Numbered from the stretch's first letter, positions 55,866-64,000 are shown. The stretch: 64,000 nt of DNA from QHXN01 sp963785125 (GCA_963785125.1 CAWATU010000007.1:2046001-2110000), one strand, 5' to 3'. The notes: generated by a model not told the origin, from the sequence alone. Numbers and translations: made by a program.

Positions 55866-56407
55866 GTTCGCAAGCGGTCGCGCGTCGTTACGCAGTGGCT
55901 TTGGCCGAGGTCGTGCTGTCGCGCGGCGAGGCGCAGGAGGTGCGCGAAGAGTTGGCGGCGTGGGACACGCTGGTAAGCTCGAACTCGCAGTTGCTCGAAG
56001 TGTTCCGCCACCCGGCCATCACTCAGGAGCAGAAGCGCGGCGTGCTCGAAGAGTTGATCGCGCGCGCGCGGCCCCGTCCGACGACGGCCAACTTCCTGAA
56101 GGTGCTCCTCCAGAACGGCAGGCTCGCGGAGTTGAGCGAAGTCAGCACGCAGTTCGCGCAGGAGTTGGATCGACGTTCGGGGGTCGTGACGGCGCAGGTG
56201 ACGACGGCGCGGCCGCTCTCGGCCGACGCGCAGGAGGCTCTGAGCGCGAGGCTCGGGCAGTTGACGGGAAGCCGCGTACGGCTCAAGTTCGAGGTGGACG
56301 ACGAGTTGATCGGCGGCGTCGTGACGCGTATCGGCTCGACGCTTTACGACGGCTCGGTGCGTGGCCGGCTACAACAGATTAAGCAGAGGATGGTCGGAGA
56401 GGGTTAG
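55862..56407 (+). CDS. atpH: ATP synthase F1 subunit delta
   Basis: Connects the b stalk to the top of the F1 alpha subunits. The 181-residue protein has the OSCP/delta pattern: SSQAVARRYAVALAEVVLSRG at the start, HPAITQEQKRGVLEELI, NFLKVLLQNGRLAELSEV, and the C-terminal VDDELIGGVVTRIGSTLYDGSVRGRL. It starts at a TTG that overlaps the atpF stop (TTGA), so translation is coupled. The next gene, atpA, begins 35 bases later. Confidence 0.95.
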   Translation: MSSQAVARRYAVALAEVVLSRGEAQEVREELAAWDTLVSSNSQLLEVFRHPAITQEQKRGVLEELIARARPRPTTANFLKVLLQNGRLAELSEVSTQFAQELDRRSGVVTAQVTTARPLSADAQEALSARLGQLTGSRVRLKFEVDDELIGGVVTRIGSTLYDGSVRGRLQQIKQRMVGEG

Positions 56408-56442
56408 GACTCTCCGGCCGGATCGAAGTTTAGAAGCAAATC

Positions 56443-58026
56443 ATGGAACCGATTAGAGCGAACGAGATCAGCGACATCATCCGCCAGCAGATCGAGAACT
56501 TCGAGGCGGGCGTGACGGTTACCGAGGTCGGCACGGTCATCAAGATCGGCGACGGCATCGCGGAGGTACATGGCCTTGAAAAAGTCATGGCCGGCGAGCT
56601 TTTAGAGTTCCCGCATGATGTGCGCGGGCTCGCGCTGAACCTTGAGGAAGACAAGGTCGGCGTCGTGCTCTTCGGCGAGTACCAGATGGTCAAGGAGGGC
56701 GACACGGTCAAGCGCACGGGGCGCATCATGAGCCTCCCCGTGGGCGAGGCGGTCATCGGCCGCGTCGTCAACGCGCTCGGCGTGCCCATCGACGAGCGCG
56801 GGCCGATCTCGGCCGACGCCTACGCCCCGCTGGAGCGCATCGCGCCGGGTGTGGTTGACCGCCAGCCGGTGAAGGAGCCGTTGCAGACGGGCCTTAAGGC
56901 TATCGACTCAATGGTGCCCATCGGGCGCGGCCAGCGCGAGTTGATTATCGGCGACCGGCAGACGGGGAAGACCGCCGTCGCGCTCGACGCCATCATCAAC
57001 CAGAAGGGCAAGGAGGTCATCTGCGTCTACGTCGCCATCGGGCAGAAGAACTCGACGGTGGCGCAGGTCATCAAGACGCTGGAAGACTTCGGCGCGATGG
57101 AGTACTCCATCGTCGTCTCCGCGACGGCGTCCGACCCGGCGGCGATGCAGTACCTCGCTCCTTACGCGGGCGCGGCCATCGGCGAGTTCTTCCGCGACAG
57201 CGGCCGCCACGTCCTGACCGTCTACGACGACCTGTCGAAGCACGCCGCGGCCTACCGCGAAATCTCTCTGCTGCTCCGTCGTCCGCCGGGGCGCGAGGCT
57301 TTCCCGGGCGACGTTTTCTACCTGCACTCGCGTCTGCTTGAGCGCGCGGCCAAGCTCTCCGACGCGAAGGGCGCGGGCTCGCTCACGTCGCTCCCGATCA
57401 TCGAGACGCAGGCGGGCGACATCTCGGCGTACATCCCGACGAACGTCATCTCGATTACTGACGGGCAGATTTTCCTCGAAGCCGACCTTTTCAACTCGGG
57501 CATCCGCCCGGCCATCAACGTCGGCAACTCGGTGTCGCGCGTGGGCGGCTCGGCGCAGATCAAGGCGATGAAGCAGGTGGCGGGCACGCTGCGTCTCGAC
57601 CTTGCGCAGTACCGCGAGCTGGCGGCGTTCGCGCAGTTCGGCTCGGACTTGGACAAGGCGACGCAGAATCAACTCTCGCGCGGACAGCGCCTCGTCGAGA
57701 TTCTGAAGCAGCCGCAGTACCGGCCGATTGATGTCGAGCAGCAGGTGCTCATCCTCTGGGCGGCGACTTCAGGGCAGCTCGACGACATCCCCGTCGATCA
57801 GGTGCGCCGCTTCGAGGCCGACTTCCAACGCTTCGTCGAGACCGCGCAGCCCGGCATTCTCAACGGCATCCGCGAGAAGAAGGCGCTCACCGACGAGATC
57901 AAGAAAGAGCTGGTCGCCGCCGTCGGCGACTTCAAGGCTTCGTGGCAGGATCGCGCCTTCAACCCGCAGCCCGACCCACCGGCTGACCCGACGAAGGCAG
58001 TCACGACGGCCGCGGCCAGAGCATAA
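56443..58026 (+). CDS. atpA: ATP synthase F1 subunit alpha
   Basis: Non-catalytic nucleotide-binding subunit of F1, present in three copies. The 527-residue protein shows the N-terminal IRANEISDIIRQQIENFEAG, Walker A IIGDRQTGKTAVALDAI (about residue 170), the visual arginine region with PAINVGNSVSRVGGSAQIKAMK (signature PxVNxxxSxSRxGG-like), and the C-terminal helical domain. The product ends in an Ala/Thr-rich tail. It is followed only three bases after the stop by the R4 hairpin, which separates it from atpG. Confidence 0.98.
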   Translation: MEPIRANEISDIIRQQIENFEAGVTVTEVGTVIKIGDGIAEVHGLEKVMAGELLEFPHDVRGLALNLEEDKVGVVLFGEYQMVKEGDTVKRTGRIMSLPVGEAVIGRVVNALGVPIDERGPISADAYAPLERIAPGVVDRQPVKEPLQTGLKAIDSMVPIGRGQRELIIGDRQTGKTAVALDAIINQKGKEVICVYVAIGQKNSTVAQVIKTLEDFGAMEYSIVVSATASDPAAMQYLAPYAGAAIGEFFRDSGRHVLTVYDDLSKHAAAYREISLLLRRPPGREAFPGDVFYLHSRLLERAAKLSDAKGAGSLTSLPIIETQAGDISAYIPTNVISITDGQIFLEADLFNSGIRPAINVGNSVSRVGGSAQIKAMKQVAGTLRLDLAQYRELAAFAQFGSDLDKATQNQLSRGQRLVEILKQPQYRPIDVEQQVLILWAATSGQLDDIPVDQVRRFEADFQRFVETAQPGILNGIREKKALTDEIKKELVAAVGDFKASWQDRAFNPQPDPPADPTKAVTTAAARA

Positions 58027-58029
58027 AGG

Positions 58030-58108
58030 AAACGCTGAATGATGAATGCTGAATGATGAATTAAAGACAGCCCTTAATTCATCATTCAGCATTCATCATT
58101 CAGCGTTT
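58030..58108. repeat. Perfect 35-bp hairpin between atpA and atpG (family member R4)
   Basis: Arms 58030-58064 and 58074-58108 are perfect reverse complements with a nine-base loop AGACAGCCC. Each arm contains a tandem GCTGAATGATGAAT-type repeat. There is no T-tract, so it need not terminate; it fills the 90-base gap between the alpha and gamma genes. Confidence 0.95.
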
Positions 58109-58116
58109 AGTAGACA

Positions 58117-59007
58117 ATGGCTAATCTCCTCGACATCCGCCGGCGCATTAAGTCGGTCAAGAACACGCAGCAGATCACGAAGGCCATGAAGATGGTTTCG
58201 GCGGCGAAGCTGAAGCGTGCGCAGGAGCGCGCCGTCTCGGCCCGCCCGTTCGCGGTGAAGATGGCCGAGGTGCTGACCGACCTCGCCTCGCAGGCGGGCG
58301 AAGACTTCAAGCACCCTTTGATGGACGCGCGCGGCGACGAGCGTTACCTGCTTGTGCTCGTCACGGCCGACAAGGGCCTCGCGGGCGCCTTCAACGCCAA
58401 CCTCGTCAAGGCCGCGCAGGCTTTCCTCCGCGAGCATGAGGGTAAGGCGGTCGAGATTCTCGCCGTCGGCCGCAAGGGCCGAGACTTCTTCCGCCGCCGC
58501 GGCTCGGAGATAGTCGGCGAGTACATCGGGCTGACCGGCAAGGGCCGGGTCGATCACGCCGAGGCGTTGGAGATTGCGCGCGACGTGATGCGCCGCTTCA
58601 CCGAGGACGAGGGCATCGACAAGGTCTTTGTCATCTTCAACGAGTTCCGCTCGGTCATCTCGCAGCGCGTCGTCGTCGAGCAGATTCTGCCCGTCGCGCG
58701 CGCCGAAGAGGGAAGCGGGGAAGAGGGTGATACGGGCGCGCCGAACCTCGTCGGCTACAAGTACGAGCAGCCGCCCGCGGAAATCTTCAGCCAACTTTTG
58801 CCGCGACTAATCGAGACGCAAATCTACCGCGCGCTGCTTGAGTCCGTAGCGAGCGAGCAGGGCGCGCGCATGACGGCGATGGACTCGGCATCGAAGAACG
58901 CGGGCGAGCTGATCCAGTCGTTGACGCTCAACATGAACCGCATCCGCCAGGCGTCCATCACGCGCGAGATCATCGAGATCGTCTCGGGCGCAGCCGCCGC
59001 GCAGTAA
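58117..59007 (+). CDS. atpG: ATP synthase F1 subunit gamma
   Basis: Central rotor shaft of F1. The 296-residue protein has the N-terminal NLLDIRRRIKSVKNTQQITKAMKMVSAAKLKRAQ, a central Rossmann-like region (YLLVLVTADKGLAGAFNANL) and the C-terminal helix SEQGARMTAMDSASKNAGELI with NRIRQASITREIIEIVSGAAA. Length is slightly above the bacterial norm. The ATG follows the R4 hairpin by eight bases, with a poor ribosome-binding site. No beta or epsilon gene follows. Confidence 0.97.
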   Translation: MANLLDIRRRIKSVKNTQQITKAMKMVSAAKLKRAQERAVSARPFAVKMAEVLTDLASQAGEDFKHPLMDARGDERYLLVLVTADKGLAGAFNANLVKAAQAFLREHEGKAVEILAVGRKGRDFFRRRGSEIVGEYIGLTGKGRVDHAEALEIARDVMRRFTEDEGIDKVFVIFNEFRSVISQRVVVEQILPVARAEEGSGEEGDTGAPNLVGYKYEQPPAEIFSQLLPRLIETQIYRALLESVASEQGARMTAMDSASKNAGELIQSLTLNMNRIRQASITREIIEIVSGAAAAQ

Positions 59008-59032
59008 AGAATCTTTCAAGTTCGGAAGCAGG

Positions 59033-59072
59033 TGAGGGAAGCAGGCGTTCGGCGGCTTCCCTCATTTTCTTT
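59033..59072 (+). terminator. Intrinsic terminator of the atp operon
   Basis: TGAGGGAAGC/GCTTCCCTCA with a twelve-base loop followed by TTTTCTTT. Confidence 0.88.
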
Positions 59073-59080
59073 GAAGACGG

Positions 59081-59578
59081 ATGGCGGTTAACGTCGAAGA
59101 TGAAAAGCAAGGTTGGCGCCGTCGGCTCTGGCGCTACGGGCCTGTGGTCGTGTGGGGTTGCTTCGTACTGTTCGCTTCGTCGGCGAACTTCTCGGCGTCG
59201 AACACTTCGCGCATCATCAGGCCGCTGCTCCTCTGGCTCTTCCCAGACATCTCGGAGGCGTCGCTCGCCTCCGTCCACTTCCTCGTCCGCAAGGCGGCGC
59301 ACCTTTCGGAGTACGCCCTGCTGGCACTGCTCGCGGCACGCGCCTTCCGCACGTCACACAGGGAGAGCCTGAGACGAAACTGGTGGCTCGCCGCCTTCGC
59401 GCTCGTCGTCTGCGTCGCACTCACCGACGAATACCATCAGAGCTTTCTGCCCTCCCGCACCGGCACCATCTACGACAGCCTCCTCGACATAACCGGCGGC
59501 GCGGCGGCGCTCGCGTTCGCGGCCCTCTGGCTCGCGCGCAGGCGTCGTAAGTCAGGCGGCACGTCTGACAGTGGCTGA
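59081..59578 (+). CDS. VanZ family membrane protein
   Basis: A 165-residue protein with about four hydrophobic helices. WRYGPVVVWGCFVLFASSANF begins the first, RKAAHLSEYALLALLAARAF holds the conserved His-x-x-E/Y of VanZ proteins, and ALTDEYHQSFLPSRTGTIYDSLLDITGG is the DE-H-Q-x-F-xxxR-xxxxxD signature. VanZ proteins are associated with teicoplanin resistance in enterococci, but most members, including this chromosomal one, have unknown roles in the envelope. It lies just after the atp terminator and 96 bases before the ketosynthase operon. Confidence 0.88.
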   Translation: MAVNVEDEKQGWRRRLWRYGPVVVWGCFVLFASSANFSASNTSRIIRPLLLWLFPDISEASLASVHFLVRKAAHLSEYALLALLAARAFRTSHRESLRRNWWLAAFALVVCVALTDEYHQSFLPSRTGTIYDSLLDITGGAAALAFAALWLARRRRKSGGTSDSG

Positions 59579-59674
59579 CCTCCAAGCTACTGCCGCTTCG
59601 GCGCGGCGTGATATCCTACGGCTCGTTCCCAGACAGTTTCGGCAGTCCCTTTTTAGCCTGAGGACGACTCATCC

Positions 59675-60949
59675 ATGCTGAGAAATTTGAGGCAGCCGCG
59701 CCGCGTCGTCATCACGGGGCTCGGGTGCGTGACGCCTCTGGGCCTCGGGCGCGAGGCGTTCTGGGGCGGGCTCGTGCGCGGCGAGAGCGGCGTGCGTCGC
59801 ATCGAGGGCTTCGACGTGTCCGACTCGCCCGTGCGCATCGCCGGCCAGATTCGAGACTTCGATTGGGAGAGCGAGCTGAAGCCGAAGGACAGGCGTCACG
59901 TCGCGCGCACCGTGCCGCTGGCGCTGGCCGCGGCGCGCGAGGCCGTGAACGACGCGCGGCTCCAACCTTCCGACTTCTCACAGGAGGAGCGACGCGCGTT
60001 CGGCGTCTTGCTCGGCACGGGCGGCGGCGGGCTCGCCTTCACGGAGGAGCAGTACAAGTATCACTACCTTCCGGACTCGCCCGGGACTGCGAGCGTCTAC
60101 ACCATCCCCGCCTCGACGCACGGCGGGCTCTCGTCGGAACTCTCGATGGCCTTCGGGCTGCGCGGCCTCTCGCACGTCGTCTCGACCGGCTGCACCTCTT
60201 CGACCGACGCCATCGCTTACGCCGCGCAGCACATCGCGCTCGGCCGACAGGACGCGATGCTCGCGGGCGGCTCGGATGCGCCGCTCGCGCCCGGCATCCT
60301 CAAAGGCTTCTGCTTGATGAAGGTTTTGACGGAGGACTGGAACGACGAGCCCGCGCGCGCGTCGCGACCTTTCTCGCGCGACCGCTCGGGGATGGTTTTG
60401 GGCGAGGGCGCGTGGGTCTACGTGCTCGAAGAGTACGAGCGTGCGCGGGAGCGTGGGGCTAATATTTATGCGGAGATAACCGGGTACGGCGCGACGTGCG
60501 ACGCGTACCACCGCGTGCGGCTCGAAGACACGGGCGAGGAGCCCGCGCGCGCGATGCGGCTCGCGCTCGAAGACGCGGGGCGCGCGCCGGAAGAGGTTGA
60601 TTACGTGAACCTGCACGGCACCTCGACCGTCCTCAACGACCGCATCGAGACGCAGGCGCTCAAGCTCGCTCTGGGTAAAGCGTCGAAGCATATCCCGATG
60701 TCGGGCACGAAGTCGCAGATAGGCCACCCGCAGGGTGCTTCGGGCGCAGCGGGGCTCGCCGCGGCCTTGTGCGCGATACGGACGGGCGTCATCCCTCCGA
60801 CTATCAACCTCGACGAGGCGGCGCCCGAGTGCGACCTCGACTACACGCCCAACCGCGCGCGCGAGCGCGACGTGCGCGTGGCGCTCTGCAACTGCATCGG
60901 CTTCGGCTCGAAGAACAGCGCGCTCGTCGTCGAGCGGCCGTCGGAGTGA
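59675..60949 (+). CDS. Beta-ketoacyl-ACP synthase II-type ketosynthase
   Basis: A 424-residue condensing enzyme of the FabF/KAS II group. The nucleophilic Cys is in VVSTGCTSSTDAI (about residue 172). The two active-site histidines are in VNLHGTSTVLND (about 313) and SQIGHPQGASGAAGLA (about 350), and the C-terminal NCIGFGSKNSALV closes the fold. It would extend an acyl chain from malonyl-ACP. No FabG, FabZ or ACP gene is adjacent, so a dedicated secondary-lipid or polyketide role is more likely than housekeeping fatty acid synthesis. GAGGA ribosome-binding site. First gene of a four-gene operon. Confidence 0.9.
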   Translation: MLRNLRQPRRVVITGLGCVTPLGLGREAFWGGLVRGESGVRRIEGFDVSDSPVRIAGQIRDFDWESELKPKDRRHVARTVPLALAAAREAVNDARLQPSDFSQEERRAFGVLLGTGGGGLAFTEEQYKYHYLPDSPGTASVYTIPASTHGGLSSELSMAFGLRGLSHVVSTGCTSSTDAIAYAAQHIALGRQDAMLAGGSDAPLAPGILKGFCLMKVLTEDWNDEPARASRPFSRDRSGMVLGEGAWVYVLEEYERARERGANIYAEITGYGATCDAYHRVRLEDTGEEPARAMRLALEDAGRAPEEVDYVNLHGTSTVLNDRIETQALKLALGKASKHIPMSGTKSQIGHPQGASGAAGLAAALCAIRTGVIPPTINLDEAAPECDLDYTPNRARERDVRVALCNCIGFGSKNSALVVERPSE

Positions 60950-60959
60950 GAGGTCAAGC

Positions 60960-61811
60960 ATGAAGTCCGCAATCTTAATCTTCGTCATCCTACTCGCGGC
61001 ACTCGCGCCGCACGCGCAGGAGCCGGCGGCGCAGGGCGGACGCTTCTCGAAGGACGGACTCGCGTTCGAGTATCCCGCCGCGTGGACGCTCGCCGACACC
61101 GGCGACGCAAAGTTGCAGCGCCTCACGCTGACGCGCGCGGGCGGGTCGAACATCATCATCGTCTTCGCGCAGCGCGAGCTGATCACGACGGCGATGCAGC
61201 TCTACGGGTCGCGCGCCACCGTGACCATGCCCTACGTCACGAACATCGCGCAGAAGCTCGGCCTCAATCGGCCGCCGCCGCCGAACGAGGCGCAGTGCAT
61301 GAACGTCGGCGGGCGCCCCGCCGTCGGCTTCCGCATGAGCGGGATGCTCGAAGGCGAGCCGACGACGGCCGAGGTCTACACGGTCGTGCTCGGCCAACGC
61401 CTGCTCCACCTCGTACACGTCCGCGCCGATAGGGACGAGGCCGCGGGCGCCGCCGCGTGGAAGACGCTGCTCGACACCATCAAGGTTGATGCGCCAGCGC
61501 AGCCCTCGCCCGAGGCCGACAACATCGAGCAGATCGTCGCGGGCGGAGTGCTCAACGGCAAAACCATCAAGAAGCCGCAGCCGAGGTACCCGCCCGACGC
61601 GAAGTCCGCGCGCGTCCAGGGCGTGGTCGCCGTACAGATCGTCGTTGACGAGAGCGGCAACGTCGCCTCGGCGCGGGCCATCTCCGGGCCTATACCGCTG
61701 CGGGGCGCGAGCGAGGAGGCGGCGCGTAAGGCGAAGTTCGAGCCGACGACGGTCTGCGGCAAGCCCGTCAAGGTCTCGGGCATCATCACCTACGGCTACG
61801 TCATAATGTGA
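60960..61811 (+). CDS. Secreted protein with C-terminal TonB domain
   Basis: A 283-residue protein. MKSAILIFVILLAALAPHAQ is a signal peptide or N-terminal anchor. Residues about 25-185 look like a periplasmic domain of the PsbP/MOG1-type fold (GRFSKDGLAFEYPAAWTLAD), and the C-terminus is a TonB/energy-transducer domain (KKPQPRYPPDAKSARVQGVV, FEPTTVCGKPVKVSGIITYGYVI). No proline-rich spacer or ExbB/ExbD genes are nearby. AGAGG six bases upstream of the ATG. Its stop overlaps the methyltransferase start by four bases (GTGA), which is odd for a TonB-like protein in a biosynthetic operon. Confidence 0.82.
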   Translation: MKSAILIFVILLAALAPHAQEPAAQGGRFSKDGLAFEYPAAWTLADTGDAKLQRLTLTRAGGSNIIIVFAQRELITTAMQLYGSRATVTMPYVTNIAQKLGLNRPPPPNEAQCMNVGGRPAVGFRMSGMLEGEPTTAEVYTVVLGQRLLHLVHVRADRDEAAGAAAWKTLLDTIKVDAPAQPSPEADNIEQIVAGGVLNGKTIKKPQPRYPPDAKSARVQGVVAVQIVVDESGNVASARAISGPIPLRGASEEAARKAKFEPTTVCGKPVKVSGIITYGYVIM

Positions 61812-62515
61812 GCGCGCAATTCGCCCAGCGCAGCGAAGAGCTTGAGCACATCGACACGGGCGCCTACACGCCCGAGGAGTACGAGGGGTGTCTGGCCGAG
61901 CTGCGCCGCGTCAACCGCTGGCTCGGCGACGTGAGCGCGCTCAATCGCTCCGTGCTCCCAGACATCGCCCGCGCAGGCACGCGCGAGTTCACGCTGCTCG
62001 ACGTGGGCGCCGGCACGGGCGAGCTTCTGCGTGAGGTCGCGCTCGCTGCTCGAAGTCGAGGGGCGACAGCGCATCTGTTAGGACTTGAGCTGAACGAGCG
62101 CGCGGCCTTCGCCGCGTCGGAAGAGTCGCGCGAGTTTCCCGAAGTCACATCCATGCGCGGCGACGCGCTCAGCCTGCCCTTCGCCGACGGCGCGTTCGAC
62201 TACGTGATGTGCTCGCTCTTCACGCACCACTTCCGCGACGACGCGTGCGTTCAAGTCTTGAAGGAGATGGCGCGCGTCGCGCGGCGCAGGGTCTATTGCA
62301 TCGACCTGCACCGGCACCCGGTCGCATACTACTTCTACACGACAATCGGCCGGCTCATCCTCCACAACCGCCTCGTCCGCGAGGACGGCGCTCTCTCCAT
62401 CCTCCGCGGCTTCCGTCCCGACGAGCTTCAACGCCTCGGCGAGCGCGCGGGACTTAAAGAGGTTAAAGTCGAGCGGCGTTTCCCTTATCGTCTGGTTCTA
62501 AGTGCGAGCGTATGA
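61808..62515 (+). CDS. Class I SAM-dependent methyltransferase
   Basis: A 235-residue methyltransferase. FTLLDVGAGTGELLREVALAA is motif I (SAM-binding Gly-rich loop, about residues 59-78), LGLELNERAAF gives the acidic ribose contact, and LPFADGAFDYVMCSLFTHHF is the motif typical of small-molecule methyltransferases. C-terminal hydrophobic segments (HPVAYYFYTTIGRLILHN) resemble enzymes acting on lipophilic substrates. GTG start overlaps the previous stop, and its stop overlaps the next start (ATGA). Substrate probably the product of the ketosynthase pathway, by context. Confidence 0.9.
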   Translation: MSAQFAQRSEELEHIDTGAYTPEEYEGCLAELRRVNRWLGDVSALNRSVLPDIARAGTREFTLLDVGAGTGELLREVALAARSRGATAHLLGLELNERAAFAASEESREFPEVTSMRGDALSLPFADGAFDYVMCSLFTHHFRDDACVQVLKEMARVARRRVYCIDLHRHPVAYYFYTTIGRLILHNRLVREDGALSILRGFRPDELQRLGERAGLKEVKVERRFPYRLVLSASV

Positions 62516-63711
62516 CGGCGGAGTTCGACGCAATCATTGTGGGCGGCGGGCCGGCGGGGGCGAGCGCCGGGATTCACCTCGCCGTGTCGGGCGCGCGCGT
62601 GCTGCTCGCGGAGCGCGAGCGTTTCCCGCGCGCGAAGCTGTGCGGCGAGTTCATCTCGCCCGAGTGCCTCGGACACTTCGCGCGTCTCGGCGTGCTCGAA
62701 GAGATGGGGCGCGGAGGCGGCGCGCGTGTCTCGGAGACGGTCTTCTACGCGCCCTCGGGTCGCGGCGTCTCGGTGCCGAGCGCGTGGTTCGGCGGGCGAC
62801 AGGGGGACACCGACGCGCTGGGATTGAGCCGCGCGGAGATGGATGCGCGCCTGCTCACGCGGGCGAGGGAGGTCGGCGTCCGTGTGATTGAGGACGCATC
62901 GCTCGCGTCGCTCGTCGTCGAGGGCGGGCGCGTGTGCGGCGTGCGTCTGCACGCGGAGGGCGGCGGGCTCGAAGAGATGCGCGCGCGGGTCACGCTGGAC
63001 GCGACGGGGCGGCACCGTGCGGTCGTGCGACGCGCCGAGCGCGAGACGGGAAGGGGAGGGGACGCAAGGCGCGACGGGCGCGAAAGTCTCGTCGCCTTCA
63101 AGGCGCATCTCGAAGGCGCGCGCGGCGCGGCGGGCGTCTGCGAAATCTACTTCTACCCGGGCGGCTACGGGGGCTTGAGCCCGGTCGAGGGGGGCTTGAG
63201 TAACCTCTGCTTCATCACGCGCGCGGGCGACGTGCGCGCTGCGGCGAGCGACCCGGAGCGCGTGCTGCGCGAAGTCCTGATGCGAAACCGAAGGGCGGCC
63301 GGTACGCTCGAAGGCGCGGCGGCGCGTTCGCGTTGGCTCAGCGTCTCTCTGGAAGGCTTCGGTCGGCATGAGCCCGCGCCGTTCGGGGGTCTGCTCGCCG
63401 TGGGCGACGCCGCGGCCTTCATAGACCCCTTCACGGGGAGCGGGATGCTGATGGCGCTCGAAGGCGGTGAGCTGGCCGCGCGTGCGGTCTCGGACTGGCT
63501 CGCGCGGGGCGGCGAGGACTTTGATGAAATTGCGCGGGACTATCGTCGCGCTTACGCCTCACGCTTCGACGCGCGCTTGCGGCTGTGCGGAATGCTGCGC
63601 CGCGCGGCGCTCGCGCCCGCTGCGCTGGCGGAGGTCTCCGTCGTCGCGCTCAACGCGAGCGAGCGCCTGCGCCGACGCCTCGCGCGCTCCACGCGTGGGC
63701 GCGCTGTCTGA
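62512..63711 (+). CDS. FAD-dependent oxidoreductase of the geranylgeranyl-reductase/monooxygenase type
   Basis: A 399-residue flavoprotein. EFDAIIVGGGPAGASAGIHLA is the Rossmann FAD motif, RAKLCGEFISPECLGHF the CGE segment typical of lipid-type reductases, VTLDATGRHRAVVRR the DG-like motif, and GDAAAFIDPFTGSGMLMALEGG the GD motif. It resembles flavoproteins found beside ketosynthases and methyltransferases in long-chain resorcinol, pyrone or quinone-like lipid clusters. Reaction (double-bond reduction or hydroxylation) cannot be decided. Fourth gene of the coupled operon. Confidence 0.88.
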   Translation: MTAEFDAIIVGGGPAGASAGIHLAVSGARVLLAERERFPRAKLCGEFISPECLGHFARLGVLEEMGRGGGARVSETVFYAPSGRGVSVPSAWFGGRQGDTDALGLSRAEMDARLLTRAREVGVRVIEDASLASLVVEGGRVCGVRLHAEGGGLEEMRARVTLDATGRHRAVVRRAERETGRGGDARRDGRESLVAFKAHLEGARGAAGVCEIYFYPGGYGGLSPVEGGLSNLCFITRAGDVRAAASDPERVLREVLMRNRRAAGTLEGAAARSRWLSVSLEGFGRHEPAPFGGLLAVGDAAAFIDPFTGSGMLMALEGGELAARAVSDWLARGGEDFDEIARDYRRAYASRFDARLRLCGMLRRAALAPAALAEVSVVALNASERLRRRLARSTRGRAV

Positions 63712-63987
63712 AGAGAAGAGTCTCTTGCCAAAGGCAGTCCGTTTAAGGTACAAAGTCGTGCGTAAGTAGAGACGGTTGCTCTCCGTAACGAACAGGCAAA
63801 AGCACAGACCTCCTTTAAAGAAACGGGCGAGATGCGACTCAAGCTCCCGGCGCGCGCCCGCCGTCTGTTCACGAGCAACCCGGCAAGACTCACTCTGGCG
63901 GATTTGTTTGGCGCGGGAACTAGACGCGCGCCGCATTTCTTGCCTCGCCCGAATCAATCAGCTTGTCTTTTCAAGGAGAGAAGAGTT
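63712..63987. other. Intergenic region before the next gene
   Basis: 276 bases with no gene I can support on either strand and no clear terminator or promoter. AAGGAGAG immediately precedes the final ATG. Confidence 0.5.
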
Positions 63988-64000
63988 ATGCGTGCTAACC
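63988..64000 (+). CDS. Start of a further gene, cut by the window edge
   Basis: ATG CGT GCT AAC preceded by AAGGAGAG at proper spacing. Only four codons are visible, so nothing can be said about the product. Confidence 0.45.

Noticed and set aside
1..64000. tRNA and rRNA genes.
   Set aside because: I saw no cloverleaf with T-loop GTTCGA-type motif and no rRNA signature in any gap.

Overview
The window is high-GC bacterial chromosome carrying the replication-origin neighbourhood. The two very large TonB-dependent receptors with an N-terminal carboxypeptidase-regulatory domain, the secreted sulfatase, the high GC content and the mixed GTG/TTG start codons suggest an Acidobacteriota member, possibly class Blastocatellia. 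That is an inference from gene style, not a phylogenetic result.

Layout. 1-13 kb: a minus-strand pair (hypothetical, glutaredoxin-like), then a plus-strand purine series (purF, small hypothetical, ComEC-like hydrolase plus DUF3006, purM, a 1014-residue membrane phosphoesterase, purN), tyrS, a Tat-exported sulfatase, a SnoaL-like protein and an RDD membrane protein. 13.1-13.7 kb: regulator cassette 1, an XRE-type repressor with a divergent, structured, terminator-ended noncoding element. 13.8-27.8 kb: thiolase, a large secreted multidomain nuclease, two Oar-like TonB receptors with duplicated leaders, CsbD. 27.9-35.8 kb: SRPBCC and stress proteins, HAD hydrolase, glycosyltransferase, alpha/beta hydrolase, acyl-CoA thioesterase, a geranylgeranyl-reductase-type flavoprotein, and the MEMO1/AMMECR1 pair.

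35.8-38.9 kb is an AT-richer, gene-poor island full of palindromes. It holds a probable untranslated RNA with its own promoter and terminator, a 57-residue basic protein, an IS1-like transposase and regulator cassette 2, a diverged duplicate of cassette 1 in inverted orientation.

38.9-54.5 kb is the origin block: gyrB, recF, dnaN and dnaA on the minus strand, then rpmH, rnpA, yidD, yidC, khpB/jag, mnmE, mnmG, parA and parB on the plus strand. DnaA boxes lie on both sides of dnaA, and the dnaN-dnaA gap has a textbook unwinding element (AT-rich stretch, five TAG trios, GGCC, DnaA boxes). An inverted pair of parS-like sites precedes parA. 54.8-59 kb: an F1Fo ATP synthase operon limited to b', b, delta, alpha and gamma, with a perfect 35-bp hairpin between alpha and gamma. 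59-64 kb: a VanZ-like protein, then a translationally coupled ketosynthase, TonB-domain, methyltransferase and flavoprotein operon. The window ends at the first codons of another gene.

The least explained element is the duplicated regulator plus structured-RNA cassette. The two copies share a nearly identical noncoding core and keep the same three-hairpin shape despite sequence change. They differ almost completely in the recognition-helix region and in the operator palindrome.
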